In this document: piece by piece, positions 44,815 to 52,610 of the stretch | Position numbering within the stretch: the first letter of the stretch is position 1 | How the letters are laid out: each line of letters opens with the position of its first letter | NCBI RefSeq assembly: GCF_000378165.1 | Contig: NZ_KB899345.1 | Span: 1-52,610, forward strand | DNA from: Saccharibacter floricola DSM 15669 | Lineage (GTDB): Bacteria; Pseudomonadota; Alphaproteobacteria; Acetobacterales; Acetobacteraceae | Direction: 5' to 3' | DNA length: 52,610 nucleotides | Notes under the pieces: model-generated | Database searches by the model: none | What the model was told of the DNA's origin: nothing | What the model saw: the letters and a program-made list of their open reading frames with translations, nothing else | Program-made: the position numbers and the translations under genes

Positions 44815-47670
44815 TTAGATATTTAACGAGCCCTGCCCATTACGAGCGACGGAGGTTTGAGATGATATATTATCTTCATTTTGTCGTGCAGCAGATTCTG
44901 TCAAAGTGCCCCAATCCTGTATCAAGGCATTGTAAGAAGTTGCCTGAGCGGGCTCCTGCCGTTTAGTAGCGCAAATTTCATACAGGCAATAAGCTAGATC
45001 CTTCACAGCCTCAGCATGCTGCCTCATTTGCCTAAACAGATAAGTCGTTGCCGGAGAGACACCCTCAGCCTCATATTGACGGATGAGATAATGCAAACAT
45101 TCCCAGATCGTCAGATGGTCATCGCGATCTGGCGACCAATCTTCCTCCAGCTCATTCCGAGGCAGAATGCGAACTTTCCCTGCGCGGCTCTCTATAATTC
45201 CAGCATGCTTTACGCCATCAACCGAAAGTCCCTTGGCCATAGCAATATTATTAGCCATGCCATAATCGCCGGATTGAAAGCCATATTGCTCAAACCACGT
45301 CAGAGCAAAACGTGTTTCGGCATCAAAATCACCTTCTACTCCCCCCAGATAGTCATCCAACTCCCGATTAATAAGCTGCAAAGCAGTCCGAACACTCATT
45401 GAAGTATCATCAGCTTCCAACACTTTTTTGTATTGAGAGAAGATAGCTATGCCCGGCCCGATAGCCGACTGTGGCATGTCGGCTGGGGCAATATTAGCCT
45501 TTTGCAAAGTTTCCAGCTCCCTCGGGAGGTGCCTCTTAAGGGCTTGTAGAAACACCCCACGCGTTACCGTCTCTGCCGTAAGGCGCCGCTTACGGCAAAC
45601 CAGCACAACCGAACTGGCAAGAGCATTAGTGCCTGAAGCAATCATCCGATTAGCCATTTCTGTACGAACAGGCCACGTACCAACAATAGCATACCCTGCT
45701 TGCATTACCGCTTGCAGGAAGGTTGCCCACCCTGTGGAGGAAATGCCCTCTGTCTTTATCTCACTCTGTTTAAACGCATAATAAATTGTGGTTGGATATG
45801 TGTTATCAATCTGCCCTGCCATATTGGCAATCGCCTGCTCCATTCCTTGCATAAAGAAATCAGCTGCTGCTTCTTTTCCCCCATGCCGGTATGGGGCCGC
45901 AATCAGTTCCTCTGTCTTGGGGACAGACAAAAAACTAAAAATTTGCGGGTAAATCTCTTTAAGAAGCGGCTTTAGCCAAACAAAGAAAAAATCAGACAGA
46001 TCAGCATAGCCGATATTATCATAATAAGGTGGATCAGTCGAAATAACAGCGCCGGCGGGATACGTCACGCTTTGGGCGTCATGCTGTATTTCACAACCGG
46101 AAGAAGCTGTTACGAAATTGGCGACCGTTTTCCAGACCCAATTGACCATAGCCATCCAATTACCTGATGATGAGGAAAAAGGATTAGCCTCAGCGTAGTC
46201 CCATGTCATCGGGATGGCCTGCCGCCCAAAGGTATTTCTTATCCCATCACGAGAACTATCCCACGTACAGATAGACGACCAATAATCACTACATTTATCA
46301 ATCGCAAAGCCAAGATAAACACTCACAGCCTCAGCATAAGCCCGCGCACCTGCACCATTTTCCCGCAGAGGTATCCCATCATCCGTCACCCCCGCACCCA
46401 GCGCATCCCGCTCGATCTCGTCCCGTATCTCCGCTACTATTTCACTAAAGGTTCCCAATGCCACAAGCTGCCGGTTGGTAAAAAGAGAACCAAACGTGGT
46501 TAAGCCGTAAGATACTGTCCAAAATGCTCTTTTTTCATCCGGCAGTTCCGTATCCGGTTTTTCATTAATTATAGCCTGTTTAGCTGCTTGTATCTGCACA
46601 CGATCAGACGCCAGATAAATTCGTTCCCGCTCTCCTTCTGCAACAATCGCCATCAATGTCGCACCCAACCTTCCTGCCTTCCCCTCCTCCTTAACATACG
46701 TAGGTTGGATGGTAGCTCCTGACATAAGACAGATAAAATTTGCTCCTCTCCCCGCTTTTGTCCCCTCCTTCGCACGGGATATTTCCTCTTTCGTGCCCCC
46801 ATGGCGGACATGATAGGCAATGGTATGGGCTTTCCTATCTACCACTGGCTTCAACCACACTTCCTTCCCTGCCTTAGCACTAAGAAGAAAACTAGACACC
46901 AGGGGCACAGAAACATTGGCAAAAGCTGGGTCGGGGCTAGGAACCGTCCGTGCCCAAATCCACGCGATGACCGTTGCTTTTCCATCCCCATCATTACCAG
47001 GCTGACTACTGGGCACGTCAATCTCGGGATAAAAAGAACCGATCCGCTCCCACGCCTTGCTTCGCACACGCTCCCCGTAATAACGAATATCTTCAGCTAG
47101 TCCCTCGGCATTACGATAGCCAGAACGCGACTGCTCTCCTTCACGCAAGGGATGGATAGGAGGTTGATCTGCAAAACGCGGAGGAATCTCGATAGACGCC
47201 TTGCCAATCATCACAGCAATGGGGTTCAGATCTGAACCATAAGCGGGCAAACCAAGCCTTTGAGCTTCCAAAGGGATGGAGCAACCACCTGAGAATGGAT
47301 CATAAACAGGCGGCAACGCACCTCCGCAGCTTTTTCTTATCTCCGCTCGCGCTTCCTCCAGAACATTTTTACTAGTGGAATTTTCCCACGTAACCAATTT
47401 TTCTATAAGGTCGAACAAGCGGCTACGTTCTGCCTCCTGTGCCTGCATGGTTGGAAATTGGTCAGGGTGGCTGGAGGGATCATCCACTAGCTGCGCAAAC
47501 AAGATAGCCCTACACGCGGCCAATGGCCGCCGCGCCCACCAGAGATGAAGTGTAGAAGGATGCCCGTGCCGCAATGATTTTTCACGTATAGATGCTTTAT
47601 TGATGGCTTCCAAAGGAAGAGCCACCTCAATAAGTTTTTTCTTATGCGTTAATGCGATGTTTTTTGTCAT
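44815..47670 (-). CDS. DUF1156-family N6-adenine DNA methylase
   Basis: About 951 residues. N-terminal DUF1156 signature LIEVALPLEAINKASIREKS and LWWARRPLAACRAILFAQL. Catalytic motifs: DPFSGGCSIPLEA (near residue 130, counted from a GTG 18 bases upstream), and DPPYYDNIGYADLSDFFFVW near 551, an N6-adenine methylase site. Between them lies a long insertion (FICLMSGATIQPTYV) where COG1743 relatives have a zinc ribbon; its cysteines are mostly gone. The Ala/Leu-rich C-terminus is uncharacterised. It presumably marks host DNA for the helicase of the same operon. Start: ATG 47670 or GTG 47688. Confidence 0.83.
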   Translation of the reverse strand: MTKNIALTHKKKLIEVALPLEAINKASIREKSLRHGHPSTLHLWWARRPLAACRAILFAQLVDDPSSHPDQFPTMQAQEAERSRLFDLIEKLVTWENSTSKNVLEEARAEIRKSCGGALPPVYDPFSGGCSIPLEAQRLGLPAYGSDLNPIAVMIGKASIEIPPRFADQPPIHPLREGEQSRSGYRNAEGLAEDIRYYGERVRSKAWERIGSFYPEIDVPSSQPGNDGDGKATVIAWIWARTVPSPDPAFANVSVPLVSSFLLSAKAGKEVWLKPVVDRKAHTIAYHVRHGGTKEEISRAKEGTKAGRGANFICLMSGATIQPTYVKEEGKAGRLGATLMAIVAEGERERIYLASDRVQIQAAKQAIINEKPDTELPDEKRAFWTVSYGLTTFGSLFTNRQLVALGTFSEIVAEIRDEIERDALGAGVTDDGIPLRENGAGARAYAEAVSVYLGFAIDKCSDYWSSICTWDSSRDGIRNTFGRQAIPMTWDYAEANPFSSSSGNWMAMVNWVWKTVANFVTASSGCEIQHDAQSVTYPAGAVISTDPPYYDNIGYADLSDFFFVWLKPLLKEIYPQIFSFLSVPKTEELIAAPYRHGGKEAAADFFMQGMEQAIANMAGQIDNTYPTTIYYAFKQSEIKTEGISSTGWATFLQAVMQAGYAIVGTWPVRTEMANRMIASGTNALASSVVLVCRKRRLTAETVTRGVFLQALKRHLPRELETLQKANIAPADMPQSAIGPGIAIFSQYKKVLEADDTSMSVRTALQLINRELDDYLGGVEGDFDAETRFALTWFEQYGFQSGDYGMANNIAMAKGLSVDGVKHAGIIESRAGKVRILPRNELEEDWSPDRDDHLTIWECLHYLIRQYEAEGVSPATTYLFRQMRQHAEAVKDLAYCLYEICATKRQEPAQATSYNALIQDWGTLTESAARQNEDNISSQTSVARNGQGSLNI

Positions 47671-47712
47671 CGTGACGTCAAACCCCACGTTACATAGATG
47701 TTAATGTGATAC

Positions 47713-50700
47713 TCATGATGGCTCTATAGCTCTTTCTAGAATTTTTTTTAAGTTAAAACTCACAGACACCTCAGCAAACCCAGGCTCCCTATTTAATACC
47801 GCTCCGTAACGATAGAGTGGTGTTTTAGGCTTACCGTTGTCTTTTATAAACACGAGCGCAAGAATGAATCTTTCTCCTACATTTAATGAAGCCATCAACT
47901 CCTCACGCGTAAGAGTGACTGTATCGGCCCCCTCAATACGCCCTTTTACTTCGATACACCTTAATACTTTTTCTGGAGTTTCAGAAAGGATATCATAACC
48001 TAGGTTACGCTCAGCTGAAACATCCTTTGGCGAGTTTCCTAACTTACGCTCAGCCTCCATTACAGCTTCCATCGCAGCCACTTCGACACATCGCCGGGCC
48101 TCTGCGTCCGCCGAAGTCTCTGCACTCAGACATTTTCCGCGTAAATATCCCTTAGGTATAACGAGCATCCCACCACAAACTTTAGGCGAAAGAGCTTGGA
48201 TCGACCGTTCTTTCTCCAACTGTTTTAAACGGCACTCTAATCGTTCCGCAAGCTCTTCAGCTCTACGACGGGCGTTTTGGACGTTCATCCGCTTTTCTTG
48301 GCCGCGACGCTCATCTTCTCCTATCGTGAGAGCACGACAATCCCAATAATTAATCTCATGTTCTAAGCGTGCTTTTACCTCACGTTCTGTTTTTTCAAGC
48401 TCAGGAAGGCGGCGACTTTTCACGTTATCTACATGTCTGCGACTCACTTCAGCAATTGCATAGTCTAACACTTTCTGTTCAAGGTCTTGTCCATTCCATC
48501 TTGTGTTACTACCATCCTCTATCGAAGCAATTTCCTCTGCCGTAGCAGGACGAAGGTTGAGATGCGGTGCATGTCCTGCATCGTGTATGCTACCATCCGA
48601 TGCTACACTTACGAATTGCAATTGGCGTGAGATTATATTTGGTTGGTTATGTCGCCCCGACACACCATCCTTCACAGCCCCCTCTAATAAATATAAAACT
48701 GATACGGCAGTCGCATCATCACTTTCATCCACCATCACAGCCCCTTGCTTTAACAGGGTTCCATACTGCTCACGGATAAGACTGGTTACCGCTTCCATTA
48801 AAGGATGGCCGGGATAGATAAAGGTAGCTACGGGCTGACGATTGATGAGAGATTTATCAAAGCAAATACGCTCATAGCGCATTTGCACCATCTCTCCTTT
48901 TCCCATCTGCCGATCTTGCTCTCTTATCTTGCTGGGCACACGCGTAATCTCCCAGCGCCCCTCTTCCTTTAATTTAATCCTTCCACCTAATTGTTTAAAA
49001 GCCTCCAAAAAGTAACTTTCTACATGGTGAGGCTGAAGGCGCCGCACCTCTGCCCGCTCCATTTCTTCGCGGATTTCGGTTACTATCCCAGTGGACATGG
49101 TATCTTCTGTCAGAGCACGCCTTTTCAACAGATCCAATAACGTGCTTTGGTCTACGGCCTTATCTACAATGCGAAAGAGTTGATCGCGTCTCTCTTCTCC
49201 ATACTTAATCGCCTCACACAGTAAATCTTTAAGCGAAGTGCCTTCAAACAACTCTCCCAACACATCGTAAACCCGATCATTTAACTCCAACCGGGCCGCC
49301 TCCAATTTTTCCAAAAGACGTGCGTAAACAGCGCCTTCTCGTGTTTCAGAAGCGACTAGATTCCACAAATGACACACTTCTGTCTGACCAATACGATGAA
49401 TACGCCCAAAACGCTGTTCGATCTTATTCGGGTTCCAAGGGAGATCATAATTTACCATCAAATGACCGCGCTGTAAGTTGACCCCCTCTCCAGCCGCATC
49501 ATTAGCGATAAGAAAACGTAACTGCTTATCCTGCATAAAACGCTCAACAACTTTGCGTCGCTCTTCACGCGTTACACCACCATGGATAACTGCCACAGCT
49601 TCAACTCGCCCCACGTACGATTTAATCCGCTTCCATAAGTAAAAAAGAGTATCTTTAGCCTCTGTGAACACAATAAGTTTACGATAATTACCCTCTTCAT
49701 CCCTCATGAGAGGGTCATCAAGAATACGCTGAAGCTCAACCCATTTCTTATCCTCTCCAGAATCTACAAGACATTGAGCTCTAGCCTCTAGCATTTTTAA
49801 CGTCTCAACTTCTTTTTCTAACTCTTCAAGAGTTTCAGACGATGTCGCTCCTGTTGATATAGTATCTTCAATTTTATCAATATCACCCTGTGTATATTCC
49901 TCACTATCCTCAAAATAATCATGACTATTCAGCGAGACAGAATGACCAACAATAGCAGTCTCCTGACGCTTAGAGCGTAGCTGTGCCTCACCCAGTTCTT
50001 CCTCCAACCTATTACGACGACGCTTCAAAGACTGATAGATAGCAGACGGCGATGAAGCTAATCTCCGCTGAAGAATCTGCAAGGCAAAGCCAACATTGTT
50101 ACGTTTCTTGCCACCCTCTTTCTTACTTGCAAAACGCTCTACGCGATTCATCTCATCACGCACATAATTCGATACTGCTGTATATAATTCTGCTTCATCT
50201 TTTGAGAGATGATAACTTACTGTGCGTGCTCGCCTCTCCGGGAAAAGTGGCCTACCATCGAACCGTAAAAGCTCCTCTTTAGTAAGCCTTCGCATCATAT
50301 CCTGCGAATCAATTGAATGATCCCCATCCCGAAAGCGCCCCTCAAAGCGGTCACTATCGAGCAAAGCCATAAAAAGCTGAAAATCTTCGGGCTTGCCATT
50401 ATGCGGTGTTGCAGACATTAAAAGAAAATTTCGACACTTTTTCCCCAATGTCTGACCAAGCGTATAACGCTTTGTGCGCCTAATCTCTCCCCCAAAATAA
50501 CTCGCAGACATACGATGGGCTTCATCACAGATGATAAGGTCCCAATCCTTTGCTTGTTGAAATTTTTGTTGTAAATCATCATTACGTGCCAGCATATCTA
50601 GCCTGACAATTAAATGATGATGATTCTCAAATGGATTTCCTATGCGAGAGGCTTCTGTCATTTCTCGTGAAAAAATAGTAAATTCAAGACCAAATTTCTG

Positions 50701-51219
50701 CCCAAGCTCATCCTGCCATTGCTCAACCAAACTGCCTGGAGCTACAATCATGCAACGTTCAAGATCACTCCGCGCTTTTAACTCTTTTGCAAACAAACCT
50801 GCCATAATCGTCTTCCCTGCACCAGGGTCATCTGCTAGCAAGAAACGTAAAGGTTGCCGTGGCAACATCACCTTATAAACCGCAGATATTTGATGCGGCA
50901 ATGGATCAATTAAACTTGTATGAATCGCTAAATACGGATCAAAAAAACAGGCAAGACGCATTCTATACGCTTCAATAACAAGTCGTAACAATGCCCCATC
51001 ACCAGAAAAACTCCAGCTTTTTCCACTTTCTTCTAGCTGTAATTCGGATTCATTATCTCGGAATAATATCGTCTCTCCGAGTATATTGTCATCAGACTTA
51101 TGAGTAACCTCCACACATGTATTACCAATCCAGCGCGTAGCAATCACTGTCACTATATGGGAAGATAAAATACCCTTTACACGCGCGCCATTCTTTAAAT
51201 TTTCTAATGTCATTGCCAT
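47713..51219 (-). CDS. SNF2-type helicase with DUF3883-like nuclease-fold C-terminus
   Basis: A 1,168-residue helicase. SNF2 N-part: LADDPGAGKTIMAGLFAKEL (Walker A near 132-138), IICDEAHRMSASY (DEAH near 232-235), LLMSATPHNGKPEDF. C-part: ANDAAGEGVNLQRGHLMVN, then QRFGRIHRIGQTEVCHLWN. A coiled linker follows, then, near residue 1065-1110, GYDILSETPEKVLRCIEVKG, a DUF3883/PD-(D/E)xK-like core with D and E-x-K. Relatives of this architecture are DrmD-like and occur beside methylases in defence islands. First gene of the three-gene operon. If the last domain cuts DNA, it would be the effector; that is inference. Confidence 0.85.
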   Translation of the reverse strand: MAMTLENLKNGARVKGILSSHIVTVIATRWIGNTCVEVTHKSDDNILGETILFRDNESELQLEESGKSWSFSGDGALLRLVIEAYRMRLACFFDPYLAIHTSLIDPLPHQISAVYKVMLPRQPLRFLLADDPGAGKTIMAGLFAKELKARSDLERCMIVAPGSLVEQWQDELGQKFGLEFTIFSREMTEASRIGNPFENHHHLIVRLDMLARNDDLQQKFQQAKDWDLIICDEAHRMSASYFGGEIRRTKRYTLGQTLGKKCRNFLLMSATPHNGKPEDFQLFMALLDSDRFEGRFRDGDHSIDSQDMMRRLTKEELLRFDGRPLFPERRARTVSYHLSKDEAELYTAVSNYVRDEMNRVERFASKKEGGKKRNNVGFALQILQRRLASSPSAIYQSLKRRRNRLEEELGEAQLRSKRQETAIVGHSVSLNSHDYFEDSEEYTQGDIDKIEDTISTGATSSETLEELEKEVETLKMLEARAQCLVDSGEDKKWVELQRILDDPLMRDEEGNYRKLIVFTEAKDTLFYLWKRIKSYVGRVEAVAVIHGGVTREERRKVVERFMQDKQLRFLIANDAAGEGVNLQRGHLMVNYDLPWNPNKIEQRFGRIHRIGQTEVCHLWNLVASETREGAVYARLLEKLEAARLELNDRVYDVLGELFEGTSLKDLLCEAIKYGEERRDQLFRIVDKAVDQSTLLDLLKRRALTEDTMSTGIVTEIREEMERAEVRRLQPHHVESYFLEAFKQLGGRIKLKEEGRWEITRVPSKIREQDRQMGKGEMVQMRYERICFDKSLINRQPVATFIYPGHPLMEAVTSLIREQYGTLLKQGAVMVDESDDATAVSVLYLLEGAVKDGVSGRHNQPNIISRQLQFVSVASDGSIHDAGHAPHLNLRPATAEEIASIEDGSNTRWNGQDLEQKVLDYAIAEVSRRHVDNVKSRRLPELEKTEREVKARLEHEINYWDCRALTIGEDERRGQEKRMNVQNARRRAEELAERLECRLKQLEKERSIQALSPKVCGGMLVIPKGYLRGKCLSAETSADAEARRCVEVAAMEAVMEAERKLGNSPKDVSAERNLGYDILSETPEKVLRCIEVKGRIEGADTVTLTREELMASLNVGERFILALVFIKDNGKPKTPLYRYGAVLNREPGFAEVSVSFNLKKILERAIEPS

Positions 51220-51354
51220 ATGATATTGTCCTCATCCCTTACATATATTTTTATATCCCTACACATAGAATCATAATGCACGCAACCATCTTTACGCCAA
51301 TGCATTCCCAGAAACAGGGTCACGCATTTCATTCTGTGGGAAACCATTCTCAAA

Positions 51355-51612
51355 TTAGGATGGGTCTAAAAATATACGAATCTGTAAACGTGCGCTTAAG
51401 CAGGCTCGACGTGAGAGAGGCTTGTTGAGCTGTTGTTTAAGAGCTTTCAGCCTCTGGTCATGAGGCATCTCGTGTGTGTGGGCTGCCTCTAATAGCTCAT
51501 CGTTTGGGGCGTCATTCCGCCTTCCTCTTCCCTCTAACCTTCGTCGGTGACCAAGCTTCTCCCCAAGAGCCTCACTATGGAAACACGCTGGGTTCTGTGC
51601 TGTTCTCAGCAT
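51355..51612 (-). pseudogene. Possible remnant gene, charged
   Basis: An open stretch of 85 codons rich in Glu, Arg and Leu (NDELLEAAHTHEMPHDQRLK). It looks protein-like but matches nothing I know. It partly overlaps the integrase remnant and may simply be the decayed 3' flank of that gene. Composition of the encoded piece differs from the helicase next door. Confidence 0.3.
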
Positions 51613-52472
51613 GAGAAAGCTCTAAGCCAATCCCCGACGCAGACAGCATTTGTCGAAAATGATGCCGGAAGGAGTAGCCAATGAAGAGGTGCGTTGTTTT
51701 CCCTATGATGATTCACCATAAATCAGAGGCAAACCTCTTTCCTTTTGCTAAGCAGCATAGTCACAAAATCCTAAGGCTTCTAATTCATCAATCACAGGAA
51801 TAAGATGTGACCCATTAGCTGTCTTGGTTCCAACTTTACGCAGATCAATGCAAGGATCCTGACCAATCATCACAAGCTCAGAAGGCGCTGATAAGATTTC
51901 CCCGCCACGCGCTCCTGTCATCGCCAAGAGAACCGCCAAACACCAACAATCATCACGATGATGCTTCATGATCTGCTGCTTTAAGAAAAACTGCTGCAAC
52001 TCTTCTTTTGTAACAGGACGCCGCTTTATCTCACCATGAAGCTCATCGCGGGATGCACGCCGAGAAGACTTTAGAAACCCTAAATCATCTGCCATTTCGT
52101 CAGAGCGCTGCTTTACCTCGTTCAACCAGAGCTGTGCATCTTGTGGATTAGACGGATCAGGGAGTTTAACAGGTTCGGGAGGCTTCCCTATTTTCATGAA
52201 GGAGCGCATGCCCGATAATTTTTCTGCTTGGCGCATATTTTAACGGAGAAGCTCCTCCACTCCCGGATGAGAGAAGAATGCTATAATCCGAGTGACCTTG
52301 TGCCTGACATCTTCTATTGATCATGGAATGTTGCCAAGACAGGAGCCATTCTCTGACGCGCAAGTATAATGTCAGAAGTTTTAAGAGAGACGACGATTTC
52401 CTTGCCTAAACGTTTCTACTATTCGTGTGAGCTACGGACACGGAGATAGAGACGATTGGGCTGTCGGCTCAC
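51608..52472 (-). pseudogene. Tyrosine recombinase (integrase), multiply frameshifted
   Basis: Fragments of one integrase appear in order on the minus strand. N-terminus from GTG 52472: SRQPNRLYLRVRSS, two stops, then GKEIVVSLKTSDIILARQRM and a TAG after TFHDQ. Middle (52236-51748): core-binding helices and LLAMTGARGGEILSAPSEL with the first catalytic Arg, ending LGFCDYAA at TAG. Then, in another frame, YSFRHHFRQMLSASGIGLEL, holding the His-x-x-Arg-type box (51608-51690). The Tyr region is not found. It abuts tRNA-fMet by about 75 bp, the classic position of an island integrase. Confidence 0.85.
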
Positions 52473-52546
52473 GTCAGGAGTATTGCGCTGCAGAGAGACG
52501 CAGCTAGTCTCTGAAGTGATTAGAGAGATGTAATTTTATGGGGTAT

Positions 52547-52610
<64 letters not shown>

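Noticed and set aside
41499-51219. Calling the operon a DISARM system
   Set aside because: A SNF2 helicase and a methylase are present, but no drmA or drmB (DUF1998) gene and no phospholipase-D gene lies in the window, and a HEPN/DUF499 gene is present instead.

Overview
The window looks like an alphaproteobacterial chromosome, most likely an acetic acid bacterium (Acetobacteraceae). The grounds are the rpsP-rimM-trmD-rplS block beside ffh and leuCDB, the ispH-thrB-rnhA order, metX-metW, an OPT-family transporter, and two IS5-family elements of a type common in that group. The genus cannot be fixed from the sequence alone.

Layout. (1) Positions 1-7985 are an accessory region: an IS5-family transposase fragment with a nonsense codon, an AT-rich broken gene, a very large single-chain Type ISP-like restriction-modification enzyme, a decayed spacer holding a long palindrome, and a small module of an XRE regulator divergent from a membrane protein and a hypothetical gene. 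It abuts the 3' ends of tRNA-Arg and tRNA-Pro. (2) 8021-12491 holds tRNA-Arg, tRNA-Pro, a tandem duplication of tRNA-Asn, gpt, a MOSC protein and the overlapping rnhA/thrB and ispH. (3) 12652-19708 holds a lipoprotein and a five-gene surface-polysaccharide operon on the minus strand: a CgeB-like glycosyltransferase, an O-antigen ligase/polymerase and three tandem paralogues with a GT8-like C-terminal half. (4) 19913-30349 holds an OPT transporter, small envelope proteins, a periplasmic thioredoxin, two tandem class I aminotransferases and leuB-leuD-leuC. (5) 30364-40130 is housekeeping: rplS-trmD-rimM-rpsP, ffh, tRNA-Ser, a Cys-less isochorismatase-fold protein, a thioredoxin-fold protein, a DEAD-box RNA helicase, a nitroreductase, metW-metX, and a hypothetical gene behind a Fur-box-like palindrome. 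(6) 40494-52472 is a second accessory region: a decayed IS5-family element, a three-gene operon (SNF2 helicase with DUF3883-like C-terminus, DUF1156 DNA methylase, HEPN/DUF499 ATPase) and a heavily mutated tyrosine-recombinase gene next to the 3' end of an initiator tRNA.

How the parts fit. Both accessory regions carry DNA-modifying defence machinery, both begin at the 3' end of a tRNA gene, and both contain decayed mobile-element genes. This suggests old integrations whose mobility functions are lost while the defence genes stay open. The SNF2-DUF1156-HEPN/DUF499 operon is the best candidate for a poorly described system. It resembles class 1 DISARM in having a SNF2 helicase and an adenine methylase, but no drmA, drmB or drmC gene is present. 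A second candidate is the trio of GT8-like paralogues, of which only one keeps the metal-binding DxD and the C-terminal HF motif.
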